The position numbers were made by a program, and so were the translations under genes. The notes beneath the pieces were generated by a model, which was not told the origin of the DNA, did no database searches, and was given only the letters and a program-made list of their open reading frames with translations. A DNA stretch of 64,000 nucleotides from an uncultured Schaedlerella sp. (lineage in GTDB: Bacteria > Bacillota > Clostridia > Lachnospirales > Lachnospiraceae): assembly GCA_934435195.1 (NCBI GenBank), contig CAKSAJ010000010.1, forward strand, positions 1 through 64,000, given 5' to 3'. Of the stretch, positions 8,164 through 15,473 are shown in pieces (position 1 is the first letter of the stretch; every line of letters starts with the position of its first letter).

Positions 8164-8982
8164 TTACCAAATCTCTACTTCCAGCTGCGCACATTCCCAC
8201 ACCTCTGGTTCGTTCTTTTTTTCATTCATAAATGCAATGAGAAGATTTCCTTCTATCACCCTGTCATTTGGTTTTACAATGAATTCAAAAATATTAGCCG
8301 GAATTTTTTCTCCATATTCTCCGCGCTCCGCTATTTTCCACTTTTTATCATAATCCTTATACCACAATCTCTTTCGCTTCAATTCTTCTGTTTTTTGCAG
8401 CTCAAAGCATCCTTTTTCCGTAATTTCAAGAAAGATATCTCTAGAATAACAGGCATACTCCGGTTTCAGTCGTCTCGGACATTGCTGTTCCAGACTATAC
8501 ATCTGCATCGTAAAGATATACCTTCCTTTTTCATAACGATCTGTAAGTTCTGAATTTCTGATTCGTCTTTCATAATACATATTTTCGAAATTGATAAACT
8601 GACACATTGCTCTCGCCGACTCATCTGTTACAATGTGTTCTATTCTGCACGCATCCTGATCTGCAATTTTTTCATTAACTCCAATAAATTGCAACATCTG
8701 GCTGATGGAATTGTGGCGATAAATGTAATTATTTCCCACGGACAAGCCATAATCTGTTAATTGAATCTCTTGTTCCTGCATCACAGTCTCAATATAGCCA
8801 TGCTTTTGTAAGCTTTTCAAATAAGGCACCAAACTTCTTTTTTCGATTTGCAGAAAATGACAGATTTTCTCTATTTTCATCTCAATTCCATTTTGCTTAC
8901 AGAGACAAAGTTTTTCCAAAATATCCTCTTCTTTTTCTAATTTTGAATGCGGAAGATTCTGTTTCTCAATACTTGTATCCAT
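8164..8982 (-). CDS. DtxR-like metalloregulator with extra C-terminal domain (paralogue A)
   Basis: This 272-residue protein, the same length as its downstream neighbour, has an N-terminal winged helix followed by a DtxR dimerisation segment with DACRIEH. Cys112, Glu115 and His116 match the DtxR C-x2-E-H metal ligands, and His90 matches the ancillary-site histidine. The usual ancillary Glu and second His appear as Ser and Asp. The remaining residues, about 150-272, match no domain I know but are shared with the second paralogue. I prefer ATG 8982, preceded by ATAGGAG, over a GTG seven codons upstream. Transcription is from a promoter in the duplicated block at 9045-9237. Iron or manganese sensing is an inference. 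Confidence 0.6.
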   Translation of the reverse strand: MDTSIEKQNLPHSKLEKEEDILEKLCLCKQNGIEMKIEKICHFLQIEKRSLVPYLKSLQKHGYIETVMQEQEIQLTDYGLSVGNNYIYRHNSISQMLQFIGVNEKIADQDACRIEHIVTDESARAMCQFINFENMYYERRIRNSELTDRYEKGRYIFTMQMYSLEQQCPRRLKPEYACYSRDIFLEITEKGCFELQKTEELKRKRLWYKDYDKKWKIAERGEYGEKIPANIFEFIVKPNDRVIEGNLLIAFMNEKKNEPEVWECAQLEVEIW

Positions 8983-9111
8983 TTTTTCTCCTATCGTATT
9001 CACGTTTTTATCATCTGGTCGATAACCATGAAGATTGGTTCCCAGATATGTGCTTTTTTCTTTATGTTAATCCTATCGTTCTGTTGTTAGTTTTATCGAA
9101 CTGCTAACGTC

Positions 9112-9140
9112 ATTATGGAATATGCGAACAGGAATGTCAA
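9112..9140 (-). promoter_or_regulatory. Promoter of the DtxR-like pair (copy 1)
   Basis: TTGACA (9135-9140), 17-bp spacer, CATAAT (9112-9117). The hairpin GTTAG...CTAAC begins next to the predicted start, where it could be an operator. Confidence 0.75.
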
Positions 9141-9200
9141 TCTTTTTCTTTGGGATATATGTGAATATTTCTTGTTGGTTCATGAGGGATTGTTTTAACG

Positions 9201-9232
9201 AAAAAAAAGATAAGTTCTGTTTCAAACTTACC
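9201..9232 (-). terminator. Terminator after the Abi relic (copy 1)
   Basis: Minus strand: stem GGTAAGTT/AACTTATC with one G-T pair and a short loop, followed by eight T. It begins about 10 bases past the relic's stop codon. Confidence 0.75.
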
Positions 9233-9242
9233 TTTTCATTCG

Positions 9243-9488
9243 CTATATTTCTGATTTTGTATATTTCTTAATTCTCCCAATCCGTTTCCAGTTCTCTGGG
9301 AATCCCATTTTCTCAAGTATCTCTTTATGTATCGGATGCTTTTTGAAACATCTTTTTAAATCATGAAAAAATATACGAAAATCTTCATCTGACAAAAACA
9401 ACTTCAAAATAATAACCTGTGCATAAAGATCATTCTTGCCATATTTATAACGCCCTTTTTCTTTTGTAATCTGTAAACGTTCATAAAT
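9243..9488 (-). pseudogene. C-terminal relic of an Abi_2 (AbiF/AbiD-type) abortive-infection protein
   Basis: An open frame of 81 codons with no start reads like the end of Abi_2 proteins: YKYGKNDLYAQVI, then LFLSDEDFRIFFHDL, and the terminal KMGFPENWKRI. Family members are usually about 300 residues, so roughly the first two thirds are missing, and an in-frame TGA precedes the fragment. The frame itself has no stops, which suggests a recent deletion or one internal loss rather than slow decay. Immediately upstream lie a consensus promoter and a compact RNA, as in AbiF loci. A newly evolved short protein is possible but no start or ribosome-binding site is visible. Confidence 0.6.
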
Positions 9489-9511
9489 TCATCTTTATAC
9501 AAATTATCTGT

Positions 9512-9583
9512 ATAAATAACGAAAGGCTCCCGCAGGAGCCTTCCGGACTATGGGCTTCTCAAGTTTCCATAGTGCGATCACTG
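9512..9583 (-). ncRNA. Candidate AbiF-associated small RNA
   Basis: Transcribed on the minus strand from a promoter at 9589-9617, this RNA of about 70 bases would contain ACUAUGG/CCAUAGU (9567-9573 with 9547-9553), then AAGGCUCC/GGAGCCUU (9535-9542 with 9523-9530) around a four-base loop. The second hairpin is followed by UUUCGUUAUUU, so it can serve as terminator. A short AGUG/CACU pair near the 5' end offers an alternative fold. AbiF genes are known to be preceded by a conserved structured RNA. The match is by position and architecture, since I could not run the covariance model. Confidence 0.55.
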
Positions 9584-9588
9584 GGTAT

Positions 9589-9617
9589 ATCATAGCCTTT
9601 CCAAACAAATTTGTCAA
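9589..9617 (-). promoter_or_regulatory. Promoter of the candidate small RNA
   Basis: Minus strand: TTGACA (9612-9617), 17-bp spacer, TATGAT (9589-9594). Near consensus, with the predicted start about 9583. Confidence 0.75.
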
Positions 9618-9714
9618 GGAGCATATACCATTTTTATTTTATGCGAGTCCATATGAAATAATGCATAAGTCTCCACGCTCATAACTACTAACTCTCCATA
9701 ACTATTTCCTGTTT

Positions 9715-10533
9715 TTATTCTTTGTTTTCGTCCGTTTTCAGTTTCTCACTGTCGGTAGCCTGTGCATCGACACAGACTGCATGAACTGCAAAACGTTTGT
9801 TATAATTATTTTCGGTGCACGTAGAAAGCGTCAGTATTTTATTACTGCTCTGCGGCTTTATTCCTGTATCAACATCGGAATCTTTTATCATCTGATCAAT
9901 AAATTTCTGATACTCTTCGCCCGGCTGATATCCTACTTTGTACACATCACCGCCATTGACTGCATCCTCATAGGAGAAGATTCGATAACGATAGGCGGTT
10001 GTCTCGGAATATACAGTGAAATATTGATTCTCTTTCCAGAAACCATCATCCTTATATTTTTTGAGACTTCCGAACATGCTTCCGTCATTCATATTGTGAC
10101 CGTAGATGATGTTGTAATAATCCGAAAAATCAGATTTGTTAAGACCTTCCAAAAAAATACACCCTGCGATGTGGCTGTTGCCATGCAGGTCGGTTCTCAG
10201 ATATTTTTCATTATCACCTGAATACAAAATCGGATAATTGATGCCAAGTTCGTCCTGATTATCAAACCGTATCCATCCGATGACATCTGGATTCTCTGCT
10301 TTCAGCTTGTCGAACTCTACTTTTACGTCTGTTGCCCACCAGTCTTTTTTCTTCTGTTTTCCATCATCTGGTGCGGACTCATCATTTACATACTCTTCGG
10401 CAAGTTTGTCATAATCTCTGGCGGATTTCCATCGGTCGATGTATGGGGGCAGGATATGCATAAGTGCTACCCCGATCAAAACCGCTGCCAGAACGATCCA
10501 TATCAGCCATCGATATGAGGTTTTTTTCTTCAT
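9715..10533 (-). CDS. Class B sortase
   Basis: The 272-residue transpeptidase is anchored by one N-terminal membrane helix (about 8-30), with the catalytic domain outside the cell. The full triad is visible: His146 in YGHNMNDGSMFG, Cys239 in TLSTC and Arg247. The charged segment 40-70 is a stalk. Class B sortases attach proteins to peptidoglycan or build surface structures. No substrate with an LPXTG- or NPQTN-type signal lies next to it, so it works on a distant partner or is orphaned. The start ATG has GGGAGAAT five bases upstream. The ATPase gene upstream is separated from it by the second terminator-promoter block. Confidence 0.88.
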   Translation of the reverse strand: MKKKTSYRWLIWIVLAAVLIGVALMHILPPYIDRWKSARDYDKLAEEYVNDESAPDDGKQKKKDWWATDVKVEFDKLKAENPDVIGWIRFDNQDELGINYPILYSGDNEKYLRTDLHGNSHIAGCIFLEGLNKSDFSDYYNIIYGHNMNDGSMFGSLKKYKDDGFWKENQYFTVYSETTAYRYRIFSYEDAVNGGDVYKVGYQPGEEYQKFIDQMIKDSDVDTGIKPQSSNKILTLSTCTENNYNKRFAVHAVCVDAQATDSEKLKTDENKE

Positions 10534-10579
10534 GTTAATTCTCCCGTTCCGTTGTTAGTTTCGTCAAACCACTAACGTC

Positions 10580-10608
10580 ATTATGGAATGTGTGGTTGGA
10601 ATTGTCAA
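10580..10608 (-). promoter_or_regulatory. Sortase promoter (copy 2)
   Basis: TTGACA (10603-10608), 17-bp spacer, CATAAT (10580-10585). A GTTAGT...ACTAAC inverted repeat follows in the leader, so the sortase may share a regulator with the DtxR-like pair. Confidence 0.75.
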
Positions 10609-10668
10609 TCTTTTTCTTCTGGATATATGTGAATATTTCTTATTGGTTCATGGGGGTTGTTTTAACGT

Positions 10669-10698
10669 AAAAAAGATAAGTTCTATTTCAAACTTACC
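10669..10698 (-). terminator. Terminator of the ATPase gene (copy 2)
   Basis: Same stem as in copy 1 (GGTAAGTT/AACTTATC), followed by TTTTTT. It begins nine bases past the ATPase stop. Confidence 0.75.
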
Positions 10699-10706
10699 TT
10701 TTCTCT

Positions 10707-11891
10707 CTATCTCTGACTATCCCATTGCTTATATTCCTCAAGTCTTTGAATATATCCGGAAAATTCCGGTACTGTAAAATCAAGTTCTTTATACTTAACC
10801 GGATATATGATTCCTTTGCTAATCAATTGCGCTCTTGTTGTAGAAATAGAATTCACATTTTTACCAAGATTATGTGCAACATTCGAAATTGTACAAGGTA
10901 ACTCTCCACATTTTACCATTGCAAAAACAAATTTTTTATCACTCTCTGCACATCTTTCGTATCTGGATTTAAAGAATCCTTCATCTAATGTTGTCAGGAA
11001 TTCCTCTATACAGCTTTCTACATCCGCCTTTTCAATCAAAACTTTATCCGTATTTTGATAAACTATTTTACATAATTGCTGAATAAAAAATGGATATCCT
11101 TTTGTGATATCAGAAATTGTTTCTATTGCCTCACTTGTATACCCTACATGAAACTTTTTTGCGGGTTCTTCTATTGCCTTTTTGGACTGAGCTGATGTTA
11201 ATGAACCAATCTGTTTGTACATAAACAATCTTTCAGAATATGATTTTTCATCGGAAAGCATTTTATATATCTTAGGAAGTCCTGCCCCAATAATCATAAC
11301 AGGATATCCCAGCTGATTTGTTCTGTGCAGTGCTGCTATTAACGCTCCCAACTGTTCTTGCTTCATATACTGGATTTCATCAATAAAAAAGCAAATTGGA
11401 GTTTCTGCTTTTAATGCTGTTTCACCTATTGTAGTGAAAACATCTGTCAAACTTTGTGTCAGGTTATTTGATATATATAATTCACGATCCTGAACGGATA
11501 AAGAGAATGTAGTATCGTTCGGATTAAAGGAAATAACCAAAGACTTTATTGCTTCTAATGGCTTTTTTACAAGGTGTTTAAACTTTTCCTTTGCACTTAC
11601 TGTTCGTAAAAATGCCTGTGAACATTCCGCCAACTGAGAGATAAAGTCATTCCTCTCTTCTACCTCTATATGCTTACAAAATATCTCCTTTTCACTGGCA
11701 ATCTCTTCCAATCTATTTATCAGTACCGTTTTTCCAACACCGCGTAATCCACTGTAAATAATCGACTGAACAGGAACATTCATTGTCAGTGCTTCAAAAA
11801 TCTGCTCAACACTTTCAATATCTTCATCTCTACCGGCAATGTACATTGGTTTCAGACCTGCTCCTGGTCTATATGGGTTATATTTAAACAT
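10707..11891 (-). CDS. AAA ATPase of the Orc1/Cdc6-like (AAA_16) group
   Basis: The 394-residue ATP-binding protein has Walker A GLRGVGKT at 48-55 and Walker B FFIDEIQ near 168. A winged-helix-like C-terminal part begins around 310 (NVAHNLGKNVNSISTTRAQL). Such STAND/archaeal-type ATPases are common in variable regions and are sometimes linked to plasmids or defence, but the biological role is unknown. It has a GGAGG ribosome-binding site and its own terminator, with a plausible promoter in the 140 bases upstream. It lies in the accessory block beside the sortase and Abi relic. Confidence 0.75.
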   Translation of the reverse strand: MFKYNPYRPGAGLKPMYIAGRDEDIESVEQIFEALTMNVPVQSIIYSGLRGVGKTVLINRLEEIASEKEIFCKHIEVEERNDFISQLAECSQAFLRTVSAKEKFKHLVKKPLEAIKSLVISFNPNDTTFSLSVQDRELYISNNLTQSLTDVFTTIGETALKAETPICFFIDEIQYMKQEQLGALIAALHRTNQLGYPVMIIGAGLPKIYKMLSDEKSYSERLFMYKQIGSLTSAQSKKAIEEPAKKFHVGYTSEAIETISDITKGYPFFIQQLCKIVYQNTDKVLIEKADVESCIEEFLTTLDEGFFKSRYERCAESDKKFVFAMVKCGELPCTISNVAHNLGKNVNSISTTRAQLISKGIIYPVKYKELDFTVPEFSGYIQRLEEYKQWDSQR

Positions 11892-12033
11892 ATAGGCACC
11901 TCCATTCTTAGTTCTATTTTAGATGAATACACGGTATATTTCAATACATTTTCGCTTTCAATCGCAAAAATAGTCCTATAAGTCGCTATATCTTTGTTGT
12001 ATTTCTTTTGCATTTTTTATTTGACATTCATTG

Positions 12034-12750
12034 TCAGATTAAAGGCTCTCTCTGATATATTTTTAACGTTATTAAATATTCTTTCTGCTTTGGACTTATC
12101 CTATAACTTTCTACGCTCTTTTGTATTGTTTTGTTATGCGTCCACTCGTCCAGTTGTCTTTCCTCCAGAAACGGAATCACCTGTTCATACTGCTTTGCCA
12201 ATGCCGTAGCAAAATACCATGCACGCATCATATTTACGTAATATTCTTCTGAACGGATTTCTGCAACCTTCCTGGCATATTCTATCTGGAATGTATCTTC
12301 AAGATAATATCTCATCAACATCCCGATAGCAAATCGGATTGTATATGTATGTTCTGATTCAAGCCACTGATAGATTCTCTTTATAAATAAATCCAAATGT
12401 TTCTTGACAACTCTCATTGCAAGCATATCGCAAGTTGCCCAATTATCTATATATGGCAGAAAACGTTCTAATTCATCCAGAGCACTATCATACTCTTTGA
12501 TTTGCTCTATCAATAACCCGTGTAAATTATTTTCCTCATAATATTGATGTGGAAGCACTGTTAAAAAAGTTTTTGCTTTGTCTGTTTTTCCATATTCTTT
12601 TGCAAATTTCCGTAACTGCGGAGTTCTCACTCCTATGATTCGGTTCTTATCAATATTCGGCATCAGCCCTGCATGGAAATCTCTGTACTTTAAATCCTGC
12701 ATCTCAAAGAGCTGCTTTTCCACTTCTTTAATTACCCATTCTTGCTCCAT
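12034..12750 (-). CDS. DNA alkylation repair protein, AlkD-type glycosylase
   Basis: The 238-residue HEAT-like repeat glycosylase removes alkylated purines such as 3- and 7-methyl adducts. The active-site residues known from Bacillus cereus AlkD are in place: Trp104 and Asp108 in DNWATCD and Trp178 in MRAWYF. It is cytosolic and base-excising, and probably transcribed alone, since the upstream EutP gene ends in its own terminator. Annotation as AlkD rather than AlkC rests on these residues and the length. Confidence 0.88.
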   Translation of the reverse strand: MEQEWVIKEVEKQLFEMQDLKYRDFHAGLMPNIDKNRIIGVRTPQLRKFAKEYGKTDKAKTFLTVLPHQYYEENNLHGLLIEQIKEYDSALDELERFLPYIDNWATCDMLAMRVVKKHLDLFIKRIYQWLESEHTYTIRFAIGMLMRYYLEDTFQIEYARKVAEIRSEEYYVNMMRAWYFATALAKQYEQVIPFLEERQLDEWTHNKTIQKSVESYRISPKQKEYLITLKIYQREPLI

Positions 12751-12783
12751 TTTTCCATACCTTCTTTTCGTATTTTCTCAAAG

Positions 12784-12832
12784 AAAAATAATCTATTAAA
12801 AAGTAATTTTACTTTCCAATAGATTATCTTTT
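12784..12832. terminator. Terminator of the EutS-EutP cluster
   Basis: AATAATCTATT (12787-12797) pairs with AATAGATTATC, and an inner AAAGTAA/TTACTTT pair extends the stem. A T-run follows on the minus strand, just past the EutP stop. Confidence 0.75.
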
Positions 12833-12834
12833 TA

Positions 12835-13356
12835 CTATTCTGGATATTCTACACCTTCCGGCAGTTCATCCCATTCATTTAATCCAAGATGCTGCTTAAA
12901 CTTTGCCTGCTCCAAAGTCAGTTTCGGTAAATCATCTTCCAGATATTCCATTAATTCTCTGATTCCCTCGCGAGTTACATTATTTACTTCAAAAATCCGC
13001 TCGCATCCTGCATTTTTCATCCACTGTCTTACCATAGGAATGTTTGCATATGGTGAGTCGACTTTTGTAATAATTCCGATTAATGGACGTTGGATAAAAG
13101 AGCGGCTTCCCGGTCCAAACAAATTAAACGGCTCATCCGCAGCCTGTACCATTGCGATTACATCTGCTTCAAATGAAAAGCATGCCAGACCCACACTAAA
13201 ATGCTTAGACTCTGCATACTCTCCCGGAGAATCAATCGTGTCATCTTCTGTGTTCGTATATTGTGTTTTAATATAGTGAAGTTCTTCCCCTTTCAATGCC
13301 TGTGTCAAAGAGGTTTTTCCTGCTTCACTTCTACCCATTAAAAATATTTTTTTCAT
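12835..13356 (-). CDS. eutP: EutP/PduV family GTPase-like protein
   Basis: The 173-residue P-loop protein has GRSEAGKTSL near the N terminus, DSPGEY as the G3-like motif and TKVDS as G4. EutP and PduV accompany ethanolamine and propanediol microcompartments. Acetate kinase activity has been reported for EutP, and PduV is linked to compartment positioning. I start at the ATG encoding MKKIFLMGRS, 25 bases past the preceding stop and behind AGGTGA. A longer reading would overlap the upstream gene. It is the last gene of a three-gene cluster with two shell proteins and no enzymes. Confidence 0.8.
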   Translation of the reverse strand: MKKIFLMGRSEAGKTSLTQALKGEELHYIKTQYTNTEDDTIDSPGEYAESKHFSVGLACFSFEADVIAMVQAADEPFNLFGPGSRSFIQRPLIGIITKVDSPYANIPMVRQWMKNAGCERIFEVNNVTREGIRELMEYLEDDLPKLTLEQAKFKQHLGLNEWDELPEGVEYPE

Positions 13357-13381
13357 CTTTTCACCTGATTCTCTTACTCTT

Positions 13382-13810
13382 TTAGCTTCGGTATACTTCG
13401 CAAGCTGCAAAGCCTAACTCTTCTTTAAAAAAGCGGACGACCTCCCTTACCGCAGTCTCTACCTCTGATAAACGGCCGAGCAGGATTAATGTCCCACAAA
13501 ATCGATCCATAAATCCGATTTCAACATGTGCACTCTTCATTGCCACATCAGCAGCCACCACAACAGCTTCCCATGGTGTAAATCGAAGAAGCCCTATTGT
13601 CTCTCCATTATGATCTTCACCTTGATGCACCCCGATATGTAAGCCAAGATTCTGATAAATGCATGGATCTGCCGGATTTAAAACATGTGCCATACAAACT
13701 TCTCTTCCCGGAACACGAACGCGTGTCATACGAAGCCGTTTTCCCTTTAAATCTTGATAATCATCATGGAACAGTTTTTCTAACAGTTCCTCTTTTGTCA
13801 TTCGAGCCAT
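13382..13810 (-). CDS. Bacterial microcompartment shell protein, EutS/PduU type (copy 2)
   Basis: The 142-residue circularly permuted BMC-domain protein has the family signatures AHVLNP, TPWEAVVVAADVAMK, IGFMDRFCGTLI and the end LGFAACEVYRS. An N-terminal extension of about 20 charged residues (MARMTKEELLEKLF) distinguishes it from the upstream paralogue and may be a targeting or partner-binding helix. EutS and PduU form hexamers with a small beta-barrel on one face and sit as minor shell components. It begins 11 bases after the first copy and is followed by eutP. Confidence 0.85.
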   Translation of the reverse strand: MARMTKEELLEKLFHDDYQDLKGKRLRMTRVRVPGREVCMAHVLNPADPCIYQNLGLHIGVHQGEDHNGETIGLLRFTPWEAVVVAADVAMKSAHVEIGFMDRFCGTLILLGRLSEVETAVREVVRFFKEELGFAACEVYRS

Positions 13811-13821
13811 TGCTGCACTTC

Positions 13822-14187
13822 CTATCTCTTTGTAATATTGCAGACTACATATCCAAGAGAATCTCTAAAATAATCTACAATTTCTGTCAATGCTGATGTC
13901 ACATCAGAAATTTCTCCGGTAATGATCAAAGTTCCGGTAAAACGATCTGCAAATCCCAGATATACATTTCCACTTTTCACTGCGATATCTGATGCAATAA
14001 CTGCGGACTCCGGTGGTGTCATATTCATAATTCCAATTGCAGATGAACGATAATCCACCTGTGGATTCAATCCTAATTTCTGATAAATAATTGGTGACGG
14101 GCCTCCCATCACATGTGCAAATGTAATTTCCTTTCCACATACAGTTTCCTGTACGATACGAATCTGTTCTTCATGCTCATTTGCCAT
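13822..14187 (-). CDS. eutS: Bacterial microcompartment shell protein, EutS/PduU type (copy 1)
   Basis: The 121-residue protein is close to canonical EutS length. Motifs are ITFAHVMGGPSPIIYQKLGL, TPPESAVIASDIAVKS, LGFADRFTGTLIITG and LGYVVCNITKR. It is the first gene of the two-shell-protein plus EutP cluster, with GGAGAGG before the ATG. Nothing else of an ethanolamine, propanediol or choline pathway is present nearby. It probably supplies shell parts to a compartment encoded elsewhere (a satellite locus). Confidence 0.87.
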   Translation of the reverse strand: MANEHEEQIRIVQETVCGKEITFAHVMGGPSPIIYQKLGLNPQVDYRSSAIGIMNMTPPESAVIASDIAVKSGNVYLGFADRFTGTLIITGEISDVTSALTEIVDYFRDSLGYVVCNITKR

Positions 14188-14261
14188 CTCTTTGTACCTC
14201 TCCTTCTTAAGTTTCTTTCATACACATCTTCTATCTAATTGCTTTTTTACAAATTAAATGT

Positions 14262-15392
14262 TTATTTATTTGATTCTTCCCGAAGCCCCAATATACCTTC
14301 TACTAAAATCTTCACATCATCAAAAATATAATCAAACGCACCTGCCTGACACATATTGATTATAACCATTCCGATTGGCACTGCAACGATCATTCCAATC
14401 ACGCTGCTCACACGATATCCGATATACAATAAAATCAATGTAACCAGTGGATTAAGCCCGACACTGTCTGCCACCAATTTAGGCTGTAATAATTGTCTGG
14501 ATACCTGAGTGATCACATAAATTACGATTAACATAATAGCCATTGTATAATTCCCCATAAAGAATTTATACACTGCCCATGGAATCATCGCTGTTCCTGT
14601 TCCGAAGAATGGAAGAAAATCCAAAAATGCTATAAAAAACGCAACAAGAACAAAATAATTAATCCGAAGCATTGCAAAACCAACAGCTAATATTAAGAAT
14701 ACAATCCCCATTATTTTAAACTGGGCTTTAAAATATCCTCCTACTGCATATCGCAGATTATCCATAACCAGCTTCATCCGCTTCTCTACCGATGGCGGCG
14801 CAATCTTACATAACCATTGTATCACATCTTCACGCTGTACGGTAAAAAAATATGAGGACATTAATGCCATAATTAAGTATATCACATATGAAGGTAATTT
14901 TTTAGCGAAATTTCCTGCCGCTTCCATCGTTGGTTCACTTGCTTTTTTCACTAAATCCCCCATCATCTGATCCAGATTCACTATTGCTGTATTCCAACCA
15001 TCCTGTACACTTTCCGGAAGGCGTGAAAATAAACCTGATAATGTTCCTCCGATCTGGCGCAATCCGCTTTCTAACTGACTATACAGATCAGGCACATTTT
15101 TTATCAAATCTCCAATTTCAAGTATCAGTCTGCTTATTGCAAAATAAAATATGGCTACAATAATTGCAATAACCACGATTACAACTAATGCGGATCCCAA
15201 TTTTTTTACTATATTAAATTTCTTTTCCAGCCAATTCACTACCGGCACCGCAATCGATGCAATACACCATCCAACTACAAATGGCATAAAAAACAAAACT
15301 GCTTTTATTCCAATAAATATGAATGCAACCGTCGCTAATATACTAAATAATAAACTTACTGCCACTTGCCAATACGGGCGTTTCTTTTCCAT
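14262..15392 (-). CDS. AI-2E family transporter (YtvI/PerM-like permease)
   Basis: The 376-residue membrane protein has about seven to eight hydrophobic segments and a large extracytoplasmic loop at about 110-170, the PF01594 layout. FLDFLPFFGTG and LLQPKLVADSVGLNPLVTL are typical family motifs. Members have been assigned roles in signal export, Na+/H+ exchange or sporulation (YtvI), so substrate assignment is unsafe. It lies about 80 bases downstream of engB on the same strand, at the end of the Lon-EngB run. Confidence 0.8.
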   Translation of the reverse strand: MEKKRPYWQVAVSLLFSILATVAFIFIGIKAVLFFMPFVVGWCIASIAVPVVNWLEKKFNIVKKLGSALVVIVVIAIIVAIFYFAISRLILEIGDLIKNVPDLYSQLESGLRQIGGTLSGLFSRLPESVQDGWNTAIVNLDQMMGDLVKKASEPTMEAAGNFAKKLPSYVIYLIMALMSSYFFTVQREDVIQWLCKIAPPSVEKRMKLVMDNLRYAVGGYFKAQFKIMGIVFLILAVGFAMLRINYFVLVAFFIAFLDFLPFFGTGTAMIPWAVYKFFMGNYTMAIMLIVIYVITQVSRQLLQPKLVADSVGLNPLVTLILLYIGYRVSSVIGMIVAVPIGMVIINMCQAGAFDYIFDDVKILVEGILGLREESNK

Positions 15393-15473
15393 ACAGATAC
15401 GTCACCTCGTTTTCATAATCTGCTATTATCTGCCCCTCGTTGCTTTTGTCCCACTTGTTTTTATCAATTTATC

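Larger units (their letters stand above)
9045..9237. repeat. Terminator-promoter block, copy 1
   Basis: This 193-bp segment is roughly 85 % identical by eye to 10512-10703 and in the same orientation. It carries a minus-strand terminator, a TTGACA-17-CATAAT promoter and a leader hairpin. It also keeps a trace of the sortase start: ATA AAG AAA AAA stands where copy 2 has ATG AAG AAA AAA. Confidence 0.85.
8983..9714 (-). other. 732-bp stretch without an intact gene
   Basis: From high to low coordinate (minus-strand order) it holds the sortase 3' region, a promoter with a small structured RNA, an Abi_2 C-terminal relic, a terminator, a second promoter and the leader of the DtxR-like pair. Each is listed separately. 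Confidence 0.8.
10512..10703. repeat. Terminator-promoter block, copy 2
   Basis: The 192-bp partner of 9045-9237. It runs from the first seven codons of the sortase gene, through its promoter, to the terminator of the ATPase gene. The repeat boundary falls four bases from the ATPase stop codon. Confidence 0.85.

Noticed and set aside
7333..11891. The whole accessory block as one defence island
   Set aside because: Only the Abi relic is clearly defence-related. The ATPase, sortase and regulators have separate promoters and no further defence genes are present.
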